Assembly (NCBI GenBank): GCA_023105745.1
Contig: JALGQZ010000011.1
Location: forward strand, 45,662,698-45,726,697
Source of the DNA: Austropuccinia psidii
Taxonomy: Eukaryota; Basidiomycota; Pucciniomycetes; Pucciniales; Sphaerophragmiaceae
Direction of reading: 5' to 3'
DNA length: 64,000 bases
Position 1 is the first letter of the stretch; every line of letters begins with the position of its first letter. Below the pieces are notes generated by a model. That model was given only the letters and a program-made list of their open reading frames with translations. It was not told the DNA's origin and did no database searches. The translations under genes were made by a program, and so were the position numbers. Of this stretch, positions 1 through 12,792 are shown one piece after another.

Positions 1-3000
1 GCTGGAATGATATTCTAAAGAGAAACTACCAAGGCCACATCCCTCCAAATAGAAATGAGTGGAGGGGGGAAAATATTGGTGTTGTTAAGGAATTTTTCTA
101 TGTATTTATTCCGTTCCCAAGTATATGAGGGTTCAGTTTCATCCTTCATCAAAAAAAAACCATGAAAGGTATCATTTGTTGAGCTGAGTCCAAAAGTATA
201 AAAAGGGGAATTTTTCACTTATTGTTTATATAAGTAAAATCCATAAATTTTATTAGAAAAGCCATGAAGGATTTTTATTGCAAGGGTGTTAGTGAAAAAC
301 AAGGAGCTAATGTGTCCCTCAGTATCCCTTGCAGAAGACCATACAGAATTTTCTTCTTTTAGGGTGTCACTGAGAGCATTAATGGGCTTTCTTCATTTGC
401 TGTGCTTAGTTGTAAATATATTGAAGGATTAAAGTTCTGTGAGTCTCCCTCTGGCTTCATAATTGGGTCTGAATTTTCCTTGGAATACTGTTCCACCAAA
501 AAAAAAATGGAATCTAATTTCAACTACTTAAATTTTATTAGAAATAATTTTTTATAAATTTTGAGAGAATTTAAAACATTCTTCAATTCATTTTTGATTT
601 TAAATCTTAAGAATCACAAATATTGAATACTTTAAGCTTAATAATTTTGAGAAATATTTTTGAGGAAAATTTTCTTCCTTAAAATTTTATTTTTCATAAA
701 TCTTGTTAGGGAAATTATAAAAACAATTTTTTCTTTTTGTTTATTGGTGTATTATCTTATTTTCCCAGGAAAAAAGAATATAAATTATTTATATTAAGAT
801 ACCAATATATTCTTAGATATATTCTATAATTGTTTATTTATAAAATGATTTTTCCTAAACAGAGATATTCATCTTCAAGAAAATTTATAAATATCTATGC
901 CACATTTAATTGAAGAGTTAAAATTGTAAAAGTTTTGAAACGATTTTTTTCAAGTGTTAAGCTTCTAAGTTACCTTTCACATCTAAATTTTGTCATAATG
1001 TGAATTCCTTTTGAAACTCGTAATCTAAATCTCTTATATCTTTTTTGAAGTTATTAAATTTAAATCTTTAAAAATTCTTTTCATTGTTTCAATAGAAGAT
1101 TCAGAATAACTTCTTTCAAAGTAATATAGAGGCTTTTTTAATCTTATTCACCAATTGTATGAGTTATTGTAACAAATATTTCCCCCATCTTCAAAACTCC
1201 TAAGCAAAATAGTAATATATGACCAAGCCTTTTCTAAAAAAATATTCAACAAGGGAAAATTCAGAATCTTGATAATAAATATAAAATTTAATGAATATTA
1301 GTGGCCTCTCTTGTTTATTAAAGCCATTCAGATATGTATGGCTTGCAGATGTGGCATCTTTTCTTCTGAATCTTCCAAATAAAGAATCCAGGTATGTCTA
1401 GCCTTACAGCCTGAGTTCAACCTAGGTTTCACCCAGGGCAATTGATATCACCTTTAGGAAGGTGAATTTATTCTTCTCATGATATATGAGGATACTATTC
1501 TTTTTTGTATTTATTTGAATTTTCTATGATATTTTTTAGTAAAGGGCGAAACTATGTAGGTTCAAGTAGGAAAACCTTTTCCTTTATCTCATTGGTCCAA
1601 TTTTATCTCTTGTTTTATTAATTGGAAATTCATTTCAAATAACCTAAGTAGAAATATGATATGGTGAATCTTAAGCCATTTATATTTAGAATTAAATATA
1701 AATTCAAGAAAACTCTAGAAAAATTCAAATTTGAATTTAAAAAAGCTTGAATATGATTTTAACCATAAAACAGGAATTATCACAATGGAGTTAAATTTAC
1801 CTTTAAATCTAATTATTAATCTCTGATAAGAAAAAAAATTATTATTTTTTACTTCCAAAAAAGGATTACTATAAAGTTAATCATACAGAATTATAGAAGA
1901 AATCTTTGGGATAGCTCCAAAATTACTGAAAGATGATGAGAATTATAATTCATAAATAGAGTTTTCTTTAATGGATAGTAGCTTCTTGAGAATATTATAT
2001 TATTATTACAGAAATTAAAATTCCCAATTTATTTCATTCATTCTTGTTCTCTTTTTAATTTTGAATTATATTTCTATTCAATTTTAACAAAAAAAATCAT
2101 TCAAATATTCAAAAAATTGGCGCTCTCTTGAATTTCTTAAGCTTTGAACTCAAAGCTGAGTAATATATTGAGCTACCATGCTATACTGTTATTAATAATG
2201 TTAAAGGAATTTTCAAATTAAATCACCATCTCTTTAGAAATTTTATTTGTAAGCAAGTCACTCAGAATATTATCAATGAAAAAAAAAATAATGAGGACAT
2301 CTTACAAAATACTCAAGGAAATGATTTTTTTGATAGATTACTTACTACTTGGCTGAAAATCTAGTTCATTAAGATATTCTAATAATAATACTCTCATTAA
2401 TCGCTATTGAGATATACACTGAATCTAACTCAAAAAATTCCTTGTTATTATCAAAATCAAATTTTTGAATATTAAACTTATGATTCATTGAATTTAACCA
2501 TTGATTTGATATGAATACCAAGGTTAGAGATATCGCTGATCTTTCTTATTTCAATCCTCATCTTATCAAAATTCTCAAATAATTTGAAATATATAAGCTA
2601 AATATCCTTTAATTTTATAATTCTTTCTTTAATAAAAAAATACATTTTAATCTAAATTAGAGGAAATAAGATTAAATCCTGATTCCTCAACTACAAAACA
2701 GAAATAAAAAAAATCATTAGTATTCTTTTTCCTGAAAAAGAAAAGATGAAAAAAATAGTATAGTTTTTTTTCGAAATAAATTTATTTTAAGGAAAAAAAG
2801 TTTTAGATTTGATTTGAATCTCAAAAAAAAAAAAAAAAAAAAATATAAAGATTTAAGGAATTCAATTTGAAAGAAAAAAATGAATTGAGAAAAGAAACCT
2901 ACGTGGGTTGATTTGGATTGAAAAAGAAAGAGAAAATTCTTGATGAAAGAAAATTCTATGATTTGAATTTTAAAGAAAAAGATAATAATCAGAGGTGATT

Positions 3001-4109
3001 ATTTATTTATTTTGTATTTTTTGAGAATCATATTTGAATTCATTGAATTAGAAAAAATGTAGCACTTCAATTGCTGCAACTCTTCCAAAGCACACTTACA
3101 CATGAGGGGATGCAGTGTAAGACATATTTCATGTGACATGTGTGAGTAATATTAAATACCTCAAGATAAACACTCAAAATTCAGCATTGATTGTGAGATT
3201 CAACATATGAACCCTTATAGGTTTTCAAATCAACAAAAACATGTAACCACAGATTTTCATCTTTTCTTGGTTTCTGGCTCAGTGGCTGTATGCAATCATG
3301 TCGGGTACACTCAAGGTGGCCTTCCCGTTTTCGGATACCCCCGACCCTTTGGGCTTATTCATAGTAAAATCGTTGCAATGTATGCTATTTATTGGCCAAG
3401 TCTAGCTCTAGTGATAAAATTCAATTCTCCATTAATTTCTGTCACTCTTGCTGCTTTCAAACTTGGCTATTGGAAATAACTAAACATTTAAATTTTAACA
3501 TTCCAGCCTGCTCATGACAACTGTCTTCATTTTCACTAATGATATCATCATCAGCATCAGCCAGTCTTCCTTTTTTTGAAAACAATTCTGTGGCTTTGGT
3601 ATCATAATGTGTTTATATTATGCCATATGTTTGGCTTATTATTCTCCTTTTTTTAAAAAACATACAAAGATCAAATAGGACACACTCCACTTTCGTCTCA
3701 AGTACTTTATTACTATGACTCATATGATGACTTTTTAAAAAAGTCCTCAAACTGAAGTTGGCAAATCCTACCTTTCAAATCATCCTCCAAACCTCAAAAA
3801 TAATAATAATAAAATCTTTCTAAATTAAAGAAAATTTTTGCTTGAATTCTTCACTTGGTTAGTTCACTAATTTTTTTTCCTAATCAATCAAGCATCGCAA
3901 ATTGAAGAATACCCTTGGTTTTCAAGCTATCCTATACTTATAATCATTTGTGTCGCCTACTCGTCAAATACTAAATACATGACCGAATCCCTCTCCCCCC
4001 ATAGCCCTTATTACTTCGAATTGAAGCTAAACGCTTGCTGCAAATGAAAAAATCAGGAGTTATCCCAATCATACGAACCTCGAATTGGGGCTTTTTCTTA
4101 TTTGTGTGT
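1..4109. other. AT-rich DNA without recognisable genes
   Basis: I see no gene here. The stretch is dominated by A/T runs, including about 21 consecutive A at 2823-2843. The only open frame of note, 3207-3479 (+, 90 codons), has no family I recognise, no clear promoter and no splice context, so I do not call it. The section around 3290-3360 is slightly richer in GC but shows no homology I can name. Confidence 0.6.
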
Positions 4110-4110
4110 G

Positions 4111-4148
<38 letters not shown>

Positions 4149-4203
4149 CTCTTTTCTCAAGGTCAATCCCGTGAAAATGCCGGTTCGATTCCGGCCTCCC
4201 ACA
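4111..4203 (+). tRNA. Candidate tRNA-His (anticodon GTG) with a ~21-nt intron
   Basis: The cloverleaf can be drawn by hand. The acceptor arm is 4111-4117 with 4196-4202 and the discriminator A is 4203. The D stem is TTCT/GGAA around the loop AATGGTTA. The anticodon loop TTGTGG (GTG at 4144-4146) is followed by an intron at about 4148-4168, right after position 37 as in eukaryotic tRNAs. The T arm GCCGG-TTCGATT-CCGGC is perfect and contains a consensus B box. The G at 4110 could act as G-1, which is typical of tRNA-His. A TTTT terminator follows about 30 nt downstream. Weak points are one mismatch in the acceptor stem and a T-T pair in the anticodon stem. It may therefore be a pseudogene or the head of a tRNA-derived SINE. 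Confidence 0.5.
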
Positions 4204-4450
4204 AAGGCCCGTGATAGGTGCGAAGGGCACATTTTGGAAGTGGTGTTTGGCAGTTGTTGGCCTCTAGAAGGCAGAATGACCAACCATGTGGTGTTTCTAC
4301 CTATGGGCCTTTCCTGCAGCTGACTGCCGTGTTGCTTAGGTTGCGTCTCGGTGTGCTGTTTACGCATCTTGCTCCAAGCCCCCTCTTCACCTGGTTTTCG
4401 GACGTTGTTGAAGGCACGCTTTTGCGCCGCATTATTTGGTTGCGTTGACT
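4204..4450. other. GC-rich island directly behind the tRNA-like gene
   Basis: These roughly 250 bp are far richer in GC than the surrounding 10 kb and are open in frames on both strands, which is a composition effect. I do not recognise a protein. The abrupt composition and the position right behind a tRNA-like head suggest either the body of a tRNA-derived SINE or a fragment of another element. Confidence 0.4.
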
Positions 4451-7400
4451 ACTTAGTCCATTTTCCGTGGAAGAAAGCTCCTACTCTATGCCTTGAAAAC
4501 GATTTGGAGTTCTTATTTAACTTGATGTAAGAATAAAGGCAATTTTTGAGTACATCAATCTTTTACTATTAAATGAGATTTCAGCTTTACAAATGAAATT
4601 CCATATGCATTAACTTCTAACAAAACCAGGGTTGAATCCTTAAGGCAGAGAAAGATGGAATGGACACAAGATTATGTGCATTGAAAGATTAGTGGTGTGG
4701 TAGACCAAGCAAAAGAAATTTTTGTGAATTTTGTCATGATAAAATCTTGAAACTGTTTTGAAACTTAATCAATATTTAGGAAAGGAATTTAAAAGATTAT
4801 CAACTCAAATTTATATTTTGAAATAATTAGAATCTTTTTGAGTTTTGTATTAGGAATATGATGGAAAGTGTCTTTTAATAGAGAAAAAGATCATTCAATA
4901 AAATGAAAAAAATTTATAAAAGTAAATTAGTTTTTGGTTTTATTTTTTTTAAGTTTTTTTTTTTGAACTTTAAATCTTATCTTTTAAAAAAATCATTAAA
5001 TAGTATTTTATATTTTTTTATAAATAAAGAAATGTTTAATATTTTTCAAGTGATCTTTTTAATTATTATTGATAGTGATTTTTAAATTCATTGTTTTTTT
5101 TTTTTTTTGTTTTTGAATAAAATCATTTAATAAGAGAACCAAAAGAATAAAATATATGTTTTATATAATTATTTTATTCAAGAAAAAAAAACAAAATCTA
5201 TCTTTAATAAGTTTCTTATATAATTATTTTAAAATCACAACAAAGATAAAAAAAAACAAAAAAAATCCTTGGAATATATTATGAAATTCAATTTGTATAA
5301 TAAAAAAATATTGAATTAGCTAAATATGAAGTAAAACACGAATTTAAGCTAGATGAAAATCAAATACCTAGTTTATAAAAAATAATAATTAATTGATTTT
5401 TTTCTCTTTTTTTTCCTAGTAAAATATATTAATTTAAGGTTTCTGGTAAAAGAATGTAAGTTTTTAATAGAAACACATAAGCCCTTATGTGTTTTGACCA
5501 AATTATGGGCAAAAAATGTAATTTTATGGTAAAAGATATGTAAATAGGCCATTTTTCTCAACAAATTAATAATAATTTAACCTTATTTAAATATTTTTTT
5601 CTATTAGGTAGATTCTATATTATTTTAACTCTTTTTAATATTTCTTTTTACAATTAATTTTTAAATTGACAAATTTAGAAAAATGGTAAAGATAATTCAA
5701 AAATTAATAAAAAAATACATTCCACTTATAGATTTTGACCACTTTCTACTTTTTTTTTTTGAAAAAAAAAAGTGAGTTTCTTGATATCTTTTTATAATTT
5801 CCCCTTAATTTTTTTTGAGAAGGTTTTAGGGTAAAATATTAAACTGAAAACCTAAAAAAATTAAAACTCAACTTTAAGGCTTAATCTTTTACCATCAATT
5901 TGTTTTTTTCCGAGTATTGAGAAAAAGTTCAAAGAATCTCTAAAAAAAATCTCTTCTATATTCAAAACAAAAGAATTTATAAATCCATAAGTGAAATATT
6001 TTGTCTGAATTTTGAATTACTTTTGCCATTTTTCAAGACTGGTCACTTAAAAAAAAATACTGAAAAAAATGAGAGTAATATAGAAGCTGTCTCAAAACCA
6101 AAAAAAGAAAGAGAGTCATATAGAAGCCACCTCAAAAAAAAAACTAATTTTAATAAGGTTCAAGAACATTTCTTAAGGCTTTTTTTTTGAAAAAATGGCC
6201 CATATACATGTGTTTTGGCCATAAATTGGTAAAAAAACATAAAATATTATGTGTTTTTTTTTTATTAAAAACTTAAATAATTCTACTAGAAGCCTAATTC
6301 AATCTAAAATTGAAAATATATTTTTTTCTTGAAAAAAAATTGATAAATTTATTAATTTAACTAAAATTTAAATATTCAAATTTGATAGAAATTGTATTTA
6401 ATTTTAATATAAATTATTGAATTAAATAAAAGAAAAATTTAAAAATTTTAAAATATAAATAATGAAAAAAAAATAATTCTTAACATAAACTATAAATATA
6501 AGTATTAATTTTTTTTTTTTTCATAATCTTTTTAAATTTTCAAAAAAAAAAAAGATACATGCATTTATTTATTTATTTTTATAAAAAAAAAACAATTCTG
6601 AGAAAAGAATGAAGTTATTTACAAAAAAAAAAAAAAAAAAAATTAATTTATAACTAATTAATAATTCATTAAAATAAGAAAAATATTAAATATATAATTT
6701 TAAATTAGTAAATTTTAAAAAATTATTAAAAATAAATTTTTTGAAAATGAAATTATTAATAATTTGTTTAATTTTAAATATTTTTATTTATTTAATAAAA
6801 TTATTCAATTTAAAATATATATAATTTATAAAAATTTAAAAAATTTAACAAATTAATCAAATATATATATATATATAGATAAATATATATTCAATTAAAA
6901 TTCTTAATTTTCTTTTTTTTTTCTTTTTTTGAAATTATTTTAAATAAATTTTTAGTTTTAATAATATTAATTATTTTCCTTCAAAATTTATATTTTAAAT
7001 CATCAATTATCTTATCTTAATTAACTAAATAATATCTTATCAAAGTTTTTTTCAATACAATTCTTTAATTTTTTTTTTTCTTTTTAATAATTATTGAATA
7101 TTCATATTTAGTTACTAAAAGATTTTTCAGAATATGATGATACTTATTATAATAAATTATTATTTTAATTTAAATAAATTAATTTTAATTTTAAAGAAAT
7201 TTATAAATTTTTTTAAAACTTCTTTCAAAAAGGATTATATTGAATTTTTTAATCTAATTACTTATTATTATTATTTTCAAATAATTTTAAAATCATATTT
7301 AATAAGAAAAAATGAGGAATTGTCTTACAAAACAACCATGTTTTTTAAAAAAAAAAACAAATCCAAATCAATTTTTTTTTCATTGAAGCATGTAAGTATT

Positions 7401-9867
7401 GTTTATTAACTTGAACTAATGAATTAATAACAAATCTGATTTTTTAATTTTAGGACTCAAAAATCATTAAATTAATTAAAAAAGAAGGATAAGTTTTTCA
7501 TTTTTTTTTCATTAAATAGGAAAAAAGAAATTTCAAAACATCAAAATATTGTTTCATTAAAATATTAAATAAACTTTTTAGAATGATATTATTACAGAAA
7601 GGATATAAGATAAAGAGTATTTGAAATTGAAATTACATAAAGAAGGTTTAATTGAATTATTTAATGAAAATAAATTTAATATTATTAGATTTATAAAATT
7701 CAAAAATCCAAAACTAAAGAATTTTTTGATTTTCAAAATATGGATTTTATAATTATAATGGGTTCCCTTCATGATATTTTTTTTATAGATCTTAGGTGAT
7801 AAATTATTTGATTACTAGAAGGAGGTTCCCTTTGCAAAATTAAGTTTGAAGTAATGAGAGTCTTATTTAATTTTGATGAAGTATTCAAAAATAAATTGAA
7901 ATTTAGACAATTTAACAAACAATTTCCAATATTTCATCTTATCTTTATTTCAATTCAAAGTTCCAATTGGCCATATATTAAATTAAGAGAGGTATAAATA
8001 TATAGGCTACAGTTCCTTTTGTCAATATTTAAATAGAATAATATAAAATAAATTTTGAAAGCAAAGATCATTACAATCAAGATAATGGAGAGATAATTCC
8101 CTTTAATATTTTTGAAGTTATTATTGATCAAATGAAAATAACTAATCAATTTTTATTCTTATATTTTCAATTTATTTACCTGAAAATTGATCAATTTTAA
8201 TGTAAGCAAAAAAAAATAATTAATCTTAAATCTTTAAAAAAATTTGTAAAGTAAAGGGATAATTTTAAATATATTGAAATTTCTTATTAAAACCAAAGTA
8301 CAAAGTGAAGTTAAATTCAAATTGAATTTGAATTTATAAGATTAGAGTTATGCCATAAAAATCATTAATCAATGTTATGATTATCTTTTTGATTGTAATA
8401 TTAATAGCTATATTCATCAGAATTCTCTTATTTAATCTAATTAAGTTTTAATTTTTTCTAGTTTATAATGAATGAAAAATAAATAAACTAAAAAATAAAT
8501 TTTGTAGATTTCAAGATATTTTTTTTTTTTTATAATTTTTTTCTAATGTATTCAATTTTAATTTAAATTCAACTTGATATTGTTTTGTGAAATAAATCTA
8601 TTTTATTTTTTAAAACTATAAAAAAATCATGAAATATCTTTGGTAGAACTGAGTTCTCTTTTTCATAAGTAAATTTTTTTTTTCTTGAGAAGTTTATAAG
8701 TAATCATATATATATATTGATTGAGATTTTCAAATTAACTTGTCATCAATAAGAAACCTTTTTTGTTATTTAAAAGAGAAAAGTTGATTTCGAAAAGAAA
8801 AATACTTTCTCAAATGCTAAACTAAAAAACTATATAATTTCCTGTTAACATTGAATGATAAGATCTCATATAATCTATGACTAGATTTTCTCATCAAAAG
8901 TCATTGAAATCGTCATAATAAACTTATAGCTTCAAATTCTTTTTGGGATTAAAAAAACAATTTCTTTTTTGGTCATCTTTTTTCCCAATATTAACCTATA
9001 CAATAGGTTATTTCTTTTGGTATTCAGTAGATTGTGAAATAATCAAAATTAGAAAGATTGTTTTTACTAATGTAAACATTTGCATGTTGTACAAAAAATT
9101 GAATCTATATTACAGACGTTTTTTAGTATATTTTTTGTTTTTATTTTTCAGAACTCTCCAGTTCAATAAAATATCCGGAGGTTAAAAAAGACCACATCAA
9201 GATGAATTCATTATCTTTTTCTCAAACTCTTTGGCCATATCTTAGTGACACAGAAATTAAGACTGAGTATGTTTTATCAGCTCTTTGAGTTTTTAGTAGG
9301 GCTTGGTGATTTGGCATCTAAATCGCATACTATTTAAATAGAGCAATTCAACAATCTGCCTAAACATCAATATTATTATAGTGAGAATTCTCACTTACAC
9401 ACAGGCACTAATAGTTTTCCGCATTTGATAGGTTTCTGGTTGGGCTTTAAGGTACACACTGTTTTTCCCGAAAGGTTTTAGCTGAGACATTTGAACTTTT
9501 TGTTATTCTAGCGATCTTACTTACACACTTGCTTTTTTTCCTTTTTGTTTTTCTTTTTAATTTTTTTTTTTTTTTTTTTCTTTTTCTTTTTATTATCACC
9601 TGTTTTATATGCTATACAAGTGGTATTGCCTTTGATGCTTGGGCAGTTATTTACGTGTCCAACCAATTGGCTCAAGTCGAGTTTTTCTAGCAGTTATTAA
9701 AGGAGAAGTGTTAAGGATATCAAGAAGATAAGATCAAAAGCTGTCAATTTTTTGACTTACTACCACTCGTGAAGCCACAGGTTGTTGCTGGTTTATTATT
9801 ACAAACTATAAAAATGGCGGCCAAAGCAAAAAGGTTAAAAAGCTTTTATCTCAGTTCTCTGTCTTGA
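4451..9867. other. AT-rich DNA, no genes seen
   Basis: Long A/T tracts fill this region, with microsatellite-like AT repeats (for example 6861-6877) and no open frame I can support. Short open frames here (4903-5085, 7134-7409, 8943-9185 and others) are almost pure F/I/K/L/N/Y, as expected of translated AT-rich DNA. From about 9190 onward the GC content rises modestly, but I find no recognisable gene. Confidence 0.6.
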
Positions 9868-10119
9868 TTATATGGCCAACTCACGTCCTATGCTATTATT
9901 GAAAGTCCACGAATTGCACCTGGTCCAAGTAGTTGTTTCGTTTAACGCTGTGTCATTTTTTATGATAGCTGATTTGTCATTTGTTGATGAGAGTGGATAA
10001 CGCTTTTGCAGGTATGTTTCGACTCTACTGCTACTAACTTGAGGCATTGAGAACAGCTGAAGCATTAATAATATGCTCAAAGTACTGCATAGCCAGGAAA
10101 ATGAGAATGTGTCTGTCAT
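9868..10119 (-). CDS. Weak candidate: small secreted protein (83 aa)
   Basis: This open frame starts with a true ATG at 10119. The protein opens with a short polar stretch, then a hydrophobic segment of about 16 residues (LCSTLSILLMLQLFSM) and a small-residue region (PQVSSS), so it looks like a cleavable signal peptide. The rest is Ser/Thr/Asn-rich with one cysteine after the leader. A TATA-like CTATAAAAC lies near 10,268-10,276 on the same strand, about 150 bp upstream. There is no homology I recognise. Rust genomes hold many short secreted proteins, so an effector-like gene is possible, but chance is equally possible. A possible donor inside the frame could make this only a first exon. Confidence 0.22.
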   Translation of the reverse strand: MTDTFSFSWLCSTLSILLMLQLFSMPQVSSSRVETYLQKRYPLSSTNDKSAIIKNDTALNETTTWTRCNSWTFNNSIGRELAI

Positions 10120-10673
10120 TTCTTAAAAACGTGTAAATAATCAAGGTATTGATCAACTGGAAAAGGAAAGTATGTCACTTTTTTTTGCTCAAAAACCAAT
10201 CGCCAACTGAGCATAAGCTCTTTTGAGAAAGATATAAAAAAATTATTGTTGCAATAACCAGCGGCTGTTTTATAGCCATTTATGCTTTCCTTGTGAGACC
10301 AGCTCTAAGCCGGAGAAATGCTCTTAGTATCATAACAGCTGGCCTGACTACCTCACCCACCAGTAAGATTGGTTGTATTATTTACGGAGGCTGCATGTTA
10401 TACCAATGTTGGTGTCCAAGAAAAGGACTTTGAGCTCAAGTTTTCGGTGTCCAATTCCAAACAGACTTTTTCGACTGCCCACAAGACTCTTTTGCATCAC
10501 CAAGAGTAGAAGTCTCTACCCAGGCTTGATTTTCTCGAGGAAGAAAGCGCTTAGTAAAATTAGTTGTCAGAAATTTCTCCCGTAACCGACGTCACAATTT
10601 GGACTTGTTAACAGTACTAATTCCACATCTGCAGCATTTAAGGTACGAGAGGAACATAGCGCACAATGAAGAA
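10120..10673. other. Moderate-GC flank into which the Harbinger element inserted
   Basis: The composition is more balanced than the DNA further left, but I recognise no gene. The 70-codon frame at 10,373-10,585 starts at TTG and has no supporting feature. The stretch ends at the TTA target duplication of the PIF/Harbinger element. Confidence 0.4.
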
Positions 10674-10676
10674 TTA

Positions 10677-10701
10677 GGCCCGGTTTATGTTTGGGTTTTG
10701 A
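10677..10701 (+). repeat. Left terminal inverted repeat of the Harbinger element
   Basis: These 25 bp start GGCCCGGTTTATG and match the reverse complement of 25,529-25,553 with a single T/A difference at position 14. The TTA target duplication lies immediately outside. Beyond 25 bp the two ends share only AT-rich composition. Confidence 0.93.
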
Positions 10702-10927
10702 AAAAAAAATTGAATTTATTTTGAAATTGATTTGAAATTAAAATAAAATTGAAATTCAAAACTTTTGAAATTATGTTCAAAACATTTTGTACGTTCATGA
10801 TCTATGGTGGCAAATTAATTTTCCCAGTTTCTGTGAGCCATTATTAGTCAACCAGCACCAAATGTCTTGTTATTGTAAATAGGCCCATTGGACTTGATAC
10901 TTTCATTCTTCTTACAATTCTAGAGCC

Positions 10928-12157
10928 ATGGACCATCCCAAGATGTTTTATGTCATGACAAGCTTAACTTTAGCTATTAGTTTTCATATAACATGCTTTG
11001 AAGAAACAAGGATTCGTCATCGTCATTCACTACAGCGAGGGAGAAGATTCGACCCATGGTATGATGAAGGGTTGTACAACGAAGGACGATTCATTGGGCT
11101 ATTTCGAATGGGAAGCGAAGATTTCTTCATCCTGATTAATGCTTTAATGAATCAAATACCAAATGCCTATCACCATAATACACGTGGTTTAACGATTGAG
11201 GAGAAATTAGGGATTACATTGTATAGGTTGGGTCATGGCAGCTCTTATGAGACAGTTGGGCACATCTTTAATGTGGGTAAATCTACTGCTTATCAAGTAA
11301 CCAAAGTGGTTGTCCAGGCCATTCAGGTGTCATTGCATGATTCAACTATAGTGTAAGCAATTCCAATTGTTTACATGATTTGTACATGACTAATTGTATG
11401 GTGGTTCAATAGGTTCCCCGGAATTGATGATGCTCAAAAATGGCAAGAAATGGAGGAGAAATTCAGACAAAGGCAAGGACTCACAAATATAATTGGGGCC
11501 ATTGATGGGACCCACATTCCAATAATTCCCCCCCCAAATGATGAGTGGAATGCTTATGTGAATCGGAAAGGTTGGCATTCAATTGTGTTTCAGTGTATTG
11601 TTGATGCACAAGGGAACTTTTGCAATGTGAGTGACTCATACAAATTGATACATTGCCCTGCTATTGATACCTTTAAGCCATATAGGTATATGGTGGGCTT
11701 CCTGGTTCAGTTCACGACAGTCGTGTATTTAGAAAATCAAAAATTGGGAGAGATCTAATCAACGGCATACCACAATTTCCACCAAATTGTGTCCTCATTG
11801 GCGATTCAGGGTACTCAGGTCACTTACCCATCCTCAGACCGTTGCAAAACATACGCAATGAGGATGCAGTAAGATTTAATCACATGCATTCATCTACAAG
11901 GTGAGGCAAAATTTGTCATTTATTTAAAAAAAATATATTGATGTAATAATATACTCTGCATAATGGTTGTAGAACAAGCGTTTGGGCAGTTGAAAAATAG
12001 GTTTCAATACTTGCTGTCACCACAAGCAATTGTGCCCATACACACAGGCCAAATAGCAATTGCATGCATGATTTTGCATAATATGCTAAACCATAATCAT
12101 GGAAATTTTTTGAATGCTTGGAATAATAGAACAGTGAGAGAAAATATGTTAGGATAA
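10928..12157 (+). CDS. PIF/Harbinger DDE transposase (nuclease), four exons
   Basis: This is the cut-and-paste nuclease of the element (DDE_4/HARBI1-like fold). Exon 1 (10,928-11,352) ends in a helix-turn-helix-like segment (FNVGKSTAYQVTKVV). Intron 1 is 11,353-11,412. Exon 2 (11,413-11,626) holds the first catalytic Asp in AIDGTH. Intron 2 is 11,627-11,685. Exon 3 (11,686-11,900) carries GSVHDSRVFR and the second Asp in GDSGYSG. Exon 4 (from about 11,962) carries the Glu in VVEQAFGQLKNRF. Phases join cleanly for introns 1 and 2. Intron 3 has a good GTGAGG donor, but the only in-frame 3' junction ends in CAT at 11,961 instead of CAG. The next real AG (at 11,970-11,971) breaks the frame, so the gene is probably one mutation away from normal splicing. 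All three catalytic residues are present. The stop is at 12,155-12,157. Confidence 0.88.
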
Positions 12158-12380
12158 AATAGGTAAGCATGTAGAAAGTCATTACTTTAAAAAACTAATC
12201 GTTGCGTTACAACAGGTATTTGCATCACAAAAGAAACAAAGCAACATTAGTATATGACTATACAGTGCTAGGGAAAAATGTGTGTGTTATATCTGCAGTG
12301 GGGCCGAAATTTGGGAAGCAGAGCGCCAATTCCAAGAAGATTTGGTACATTTGTCAACAATTATTGTTTATCATTTTGGA

Positions 12381-12792
12381 TCATGCAGGTGCATTGTTTA
12401 ATGTTCTCAGGCTAATTGCGTGAAAATAAAAATGTTGGCCCAAAAGGCAAAAAGGGTTGAACCATTGCATAAGTCAAATGTGAATAAATTAAGAATACTA
12501 ACCGATCCTGTAAGACTTGCTCAATCGCTTCCAGCTCCTTCAAATAGTGAAGTTTTAGTTGGGCCAACATGGCATCTTTAGCTTTAATAGCTTCGGTCAA
12601 ATTGCTTATCTCTGTAGTTTGTACCCTTGTTTGTGCTTTTGCAATTGTAATTTTGTTGAGCATTTTGGCTTTCTCTTCAGTGAGGTATTCCATCTCATTG
12701 CGAAGTGATTGCAATAGGGGGCCACTCGTGTCTAAGGGCGATTCTTCAATAGGATGGGAGGTATCATCTGGAGATGACGGCATTATTAGCAT
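12381..12792 (-). CDS. Coiled-coil protein gene inside the Harbinger element, two exons
   Basis: Exon 1 runs from the ATG at 12,792 (or a second at 12,783) to 12,503, where GTTAGT gives a donor in phase 2. An acceptor at 12,412-12,413 leads to a short last exon (12,381-12,411) ending in TGA. The product of about 106 aa has a Ser/Pro/Asp-rich start, then a Lys/Glu/Leu-rich helix (EYLTEEKAKMLNKI, LTEAIKAKDAMLAQL) that looks like a coiled coil. I do not know the family. It lies on the same strand as the Myb-like gene and about 475 bp downstream of its last codon. It might be that gene's final exon, but the donor at 13,283 is phase 1 and no acceptor keeps the frame, so a separate gene fits better. 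Confidence 0.45.

Noticed and set aside
4122..4448. Two opposite open frames in the GC-rich island
   Set aside because: One overlaps the tRNA-like gene, both follow from high GC content, and neither resembles a known family.
7134..7409. Lys/Asn/Phe/Ile-rich frames in the AT desert
   Set aside because: Composition is that of translated AT-rich DNA, with no motif and no neighbours that support a gene.
10373..10585. 70-codon Arg/Ser/Leu-rich frame next to the Harbinger TIR
   Set aside because: It starts at TTG and has no homology. It looks like a composition effect in a moderate-GC pocket.
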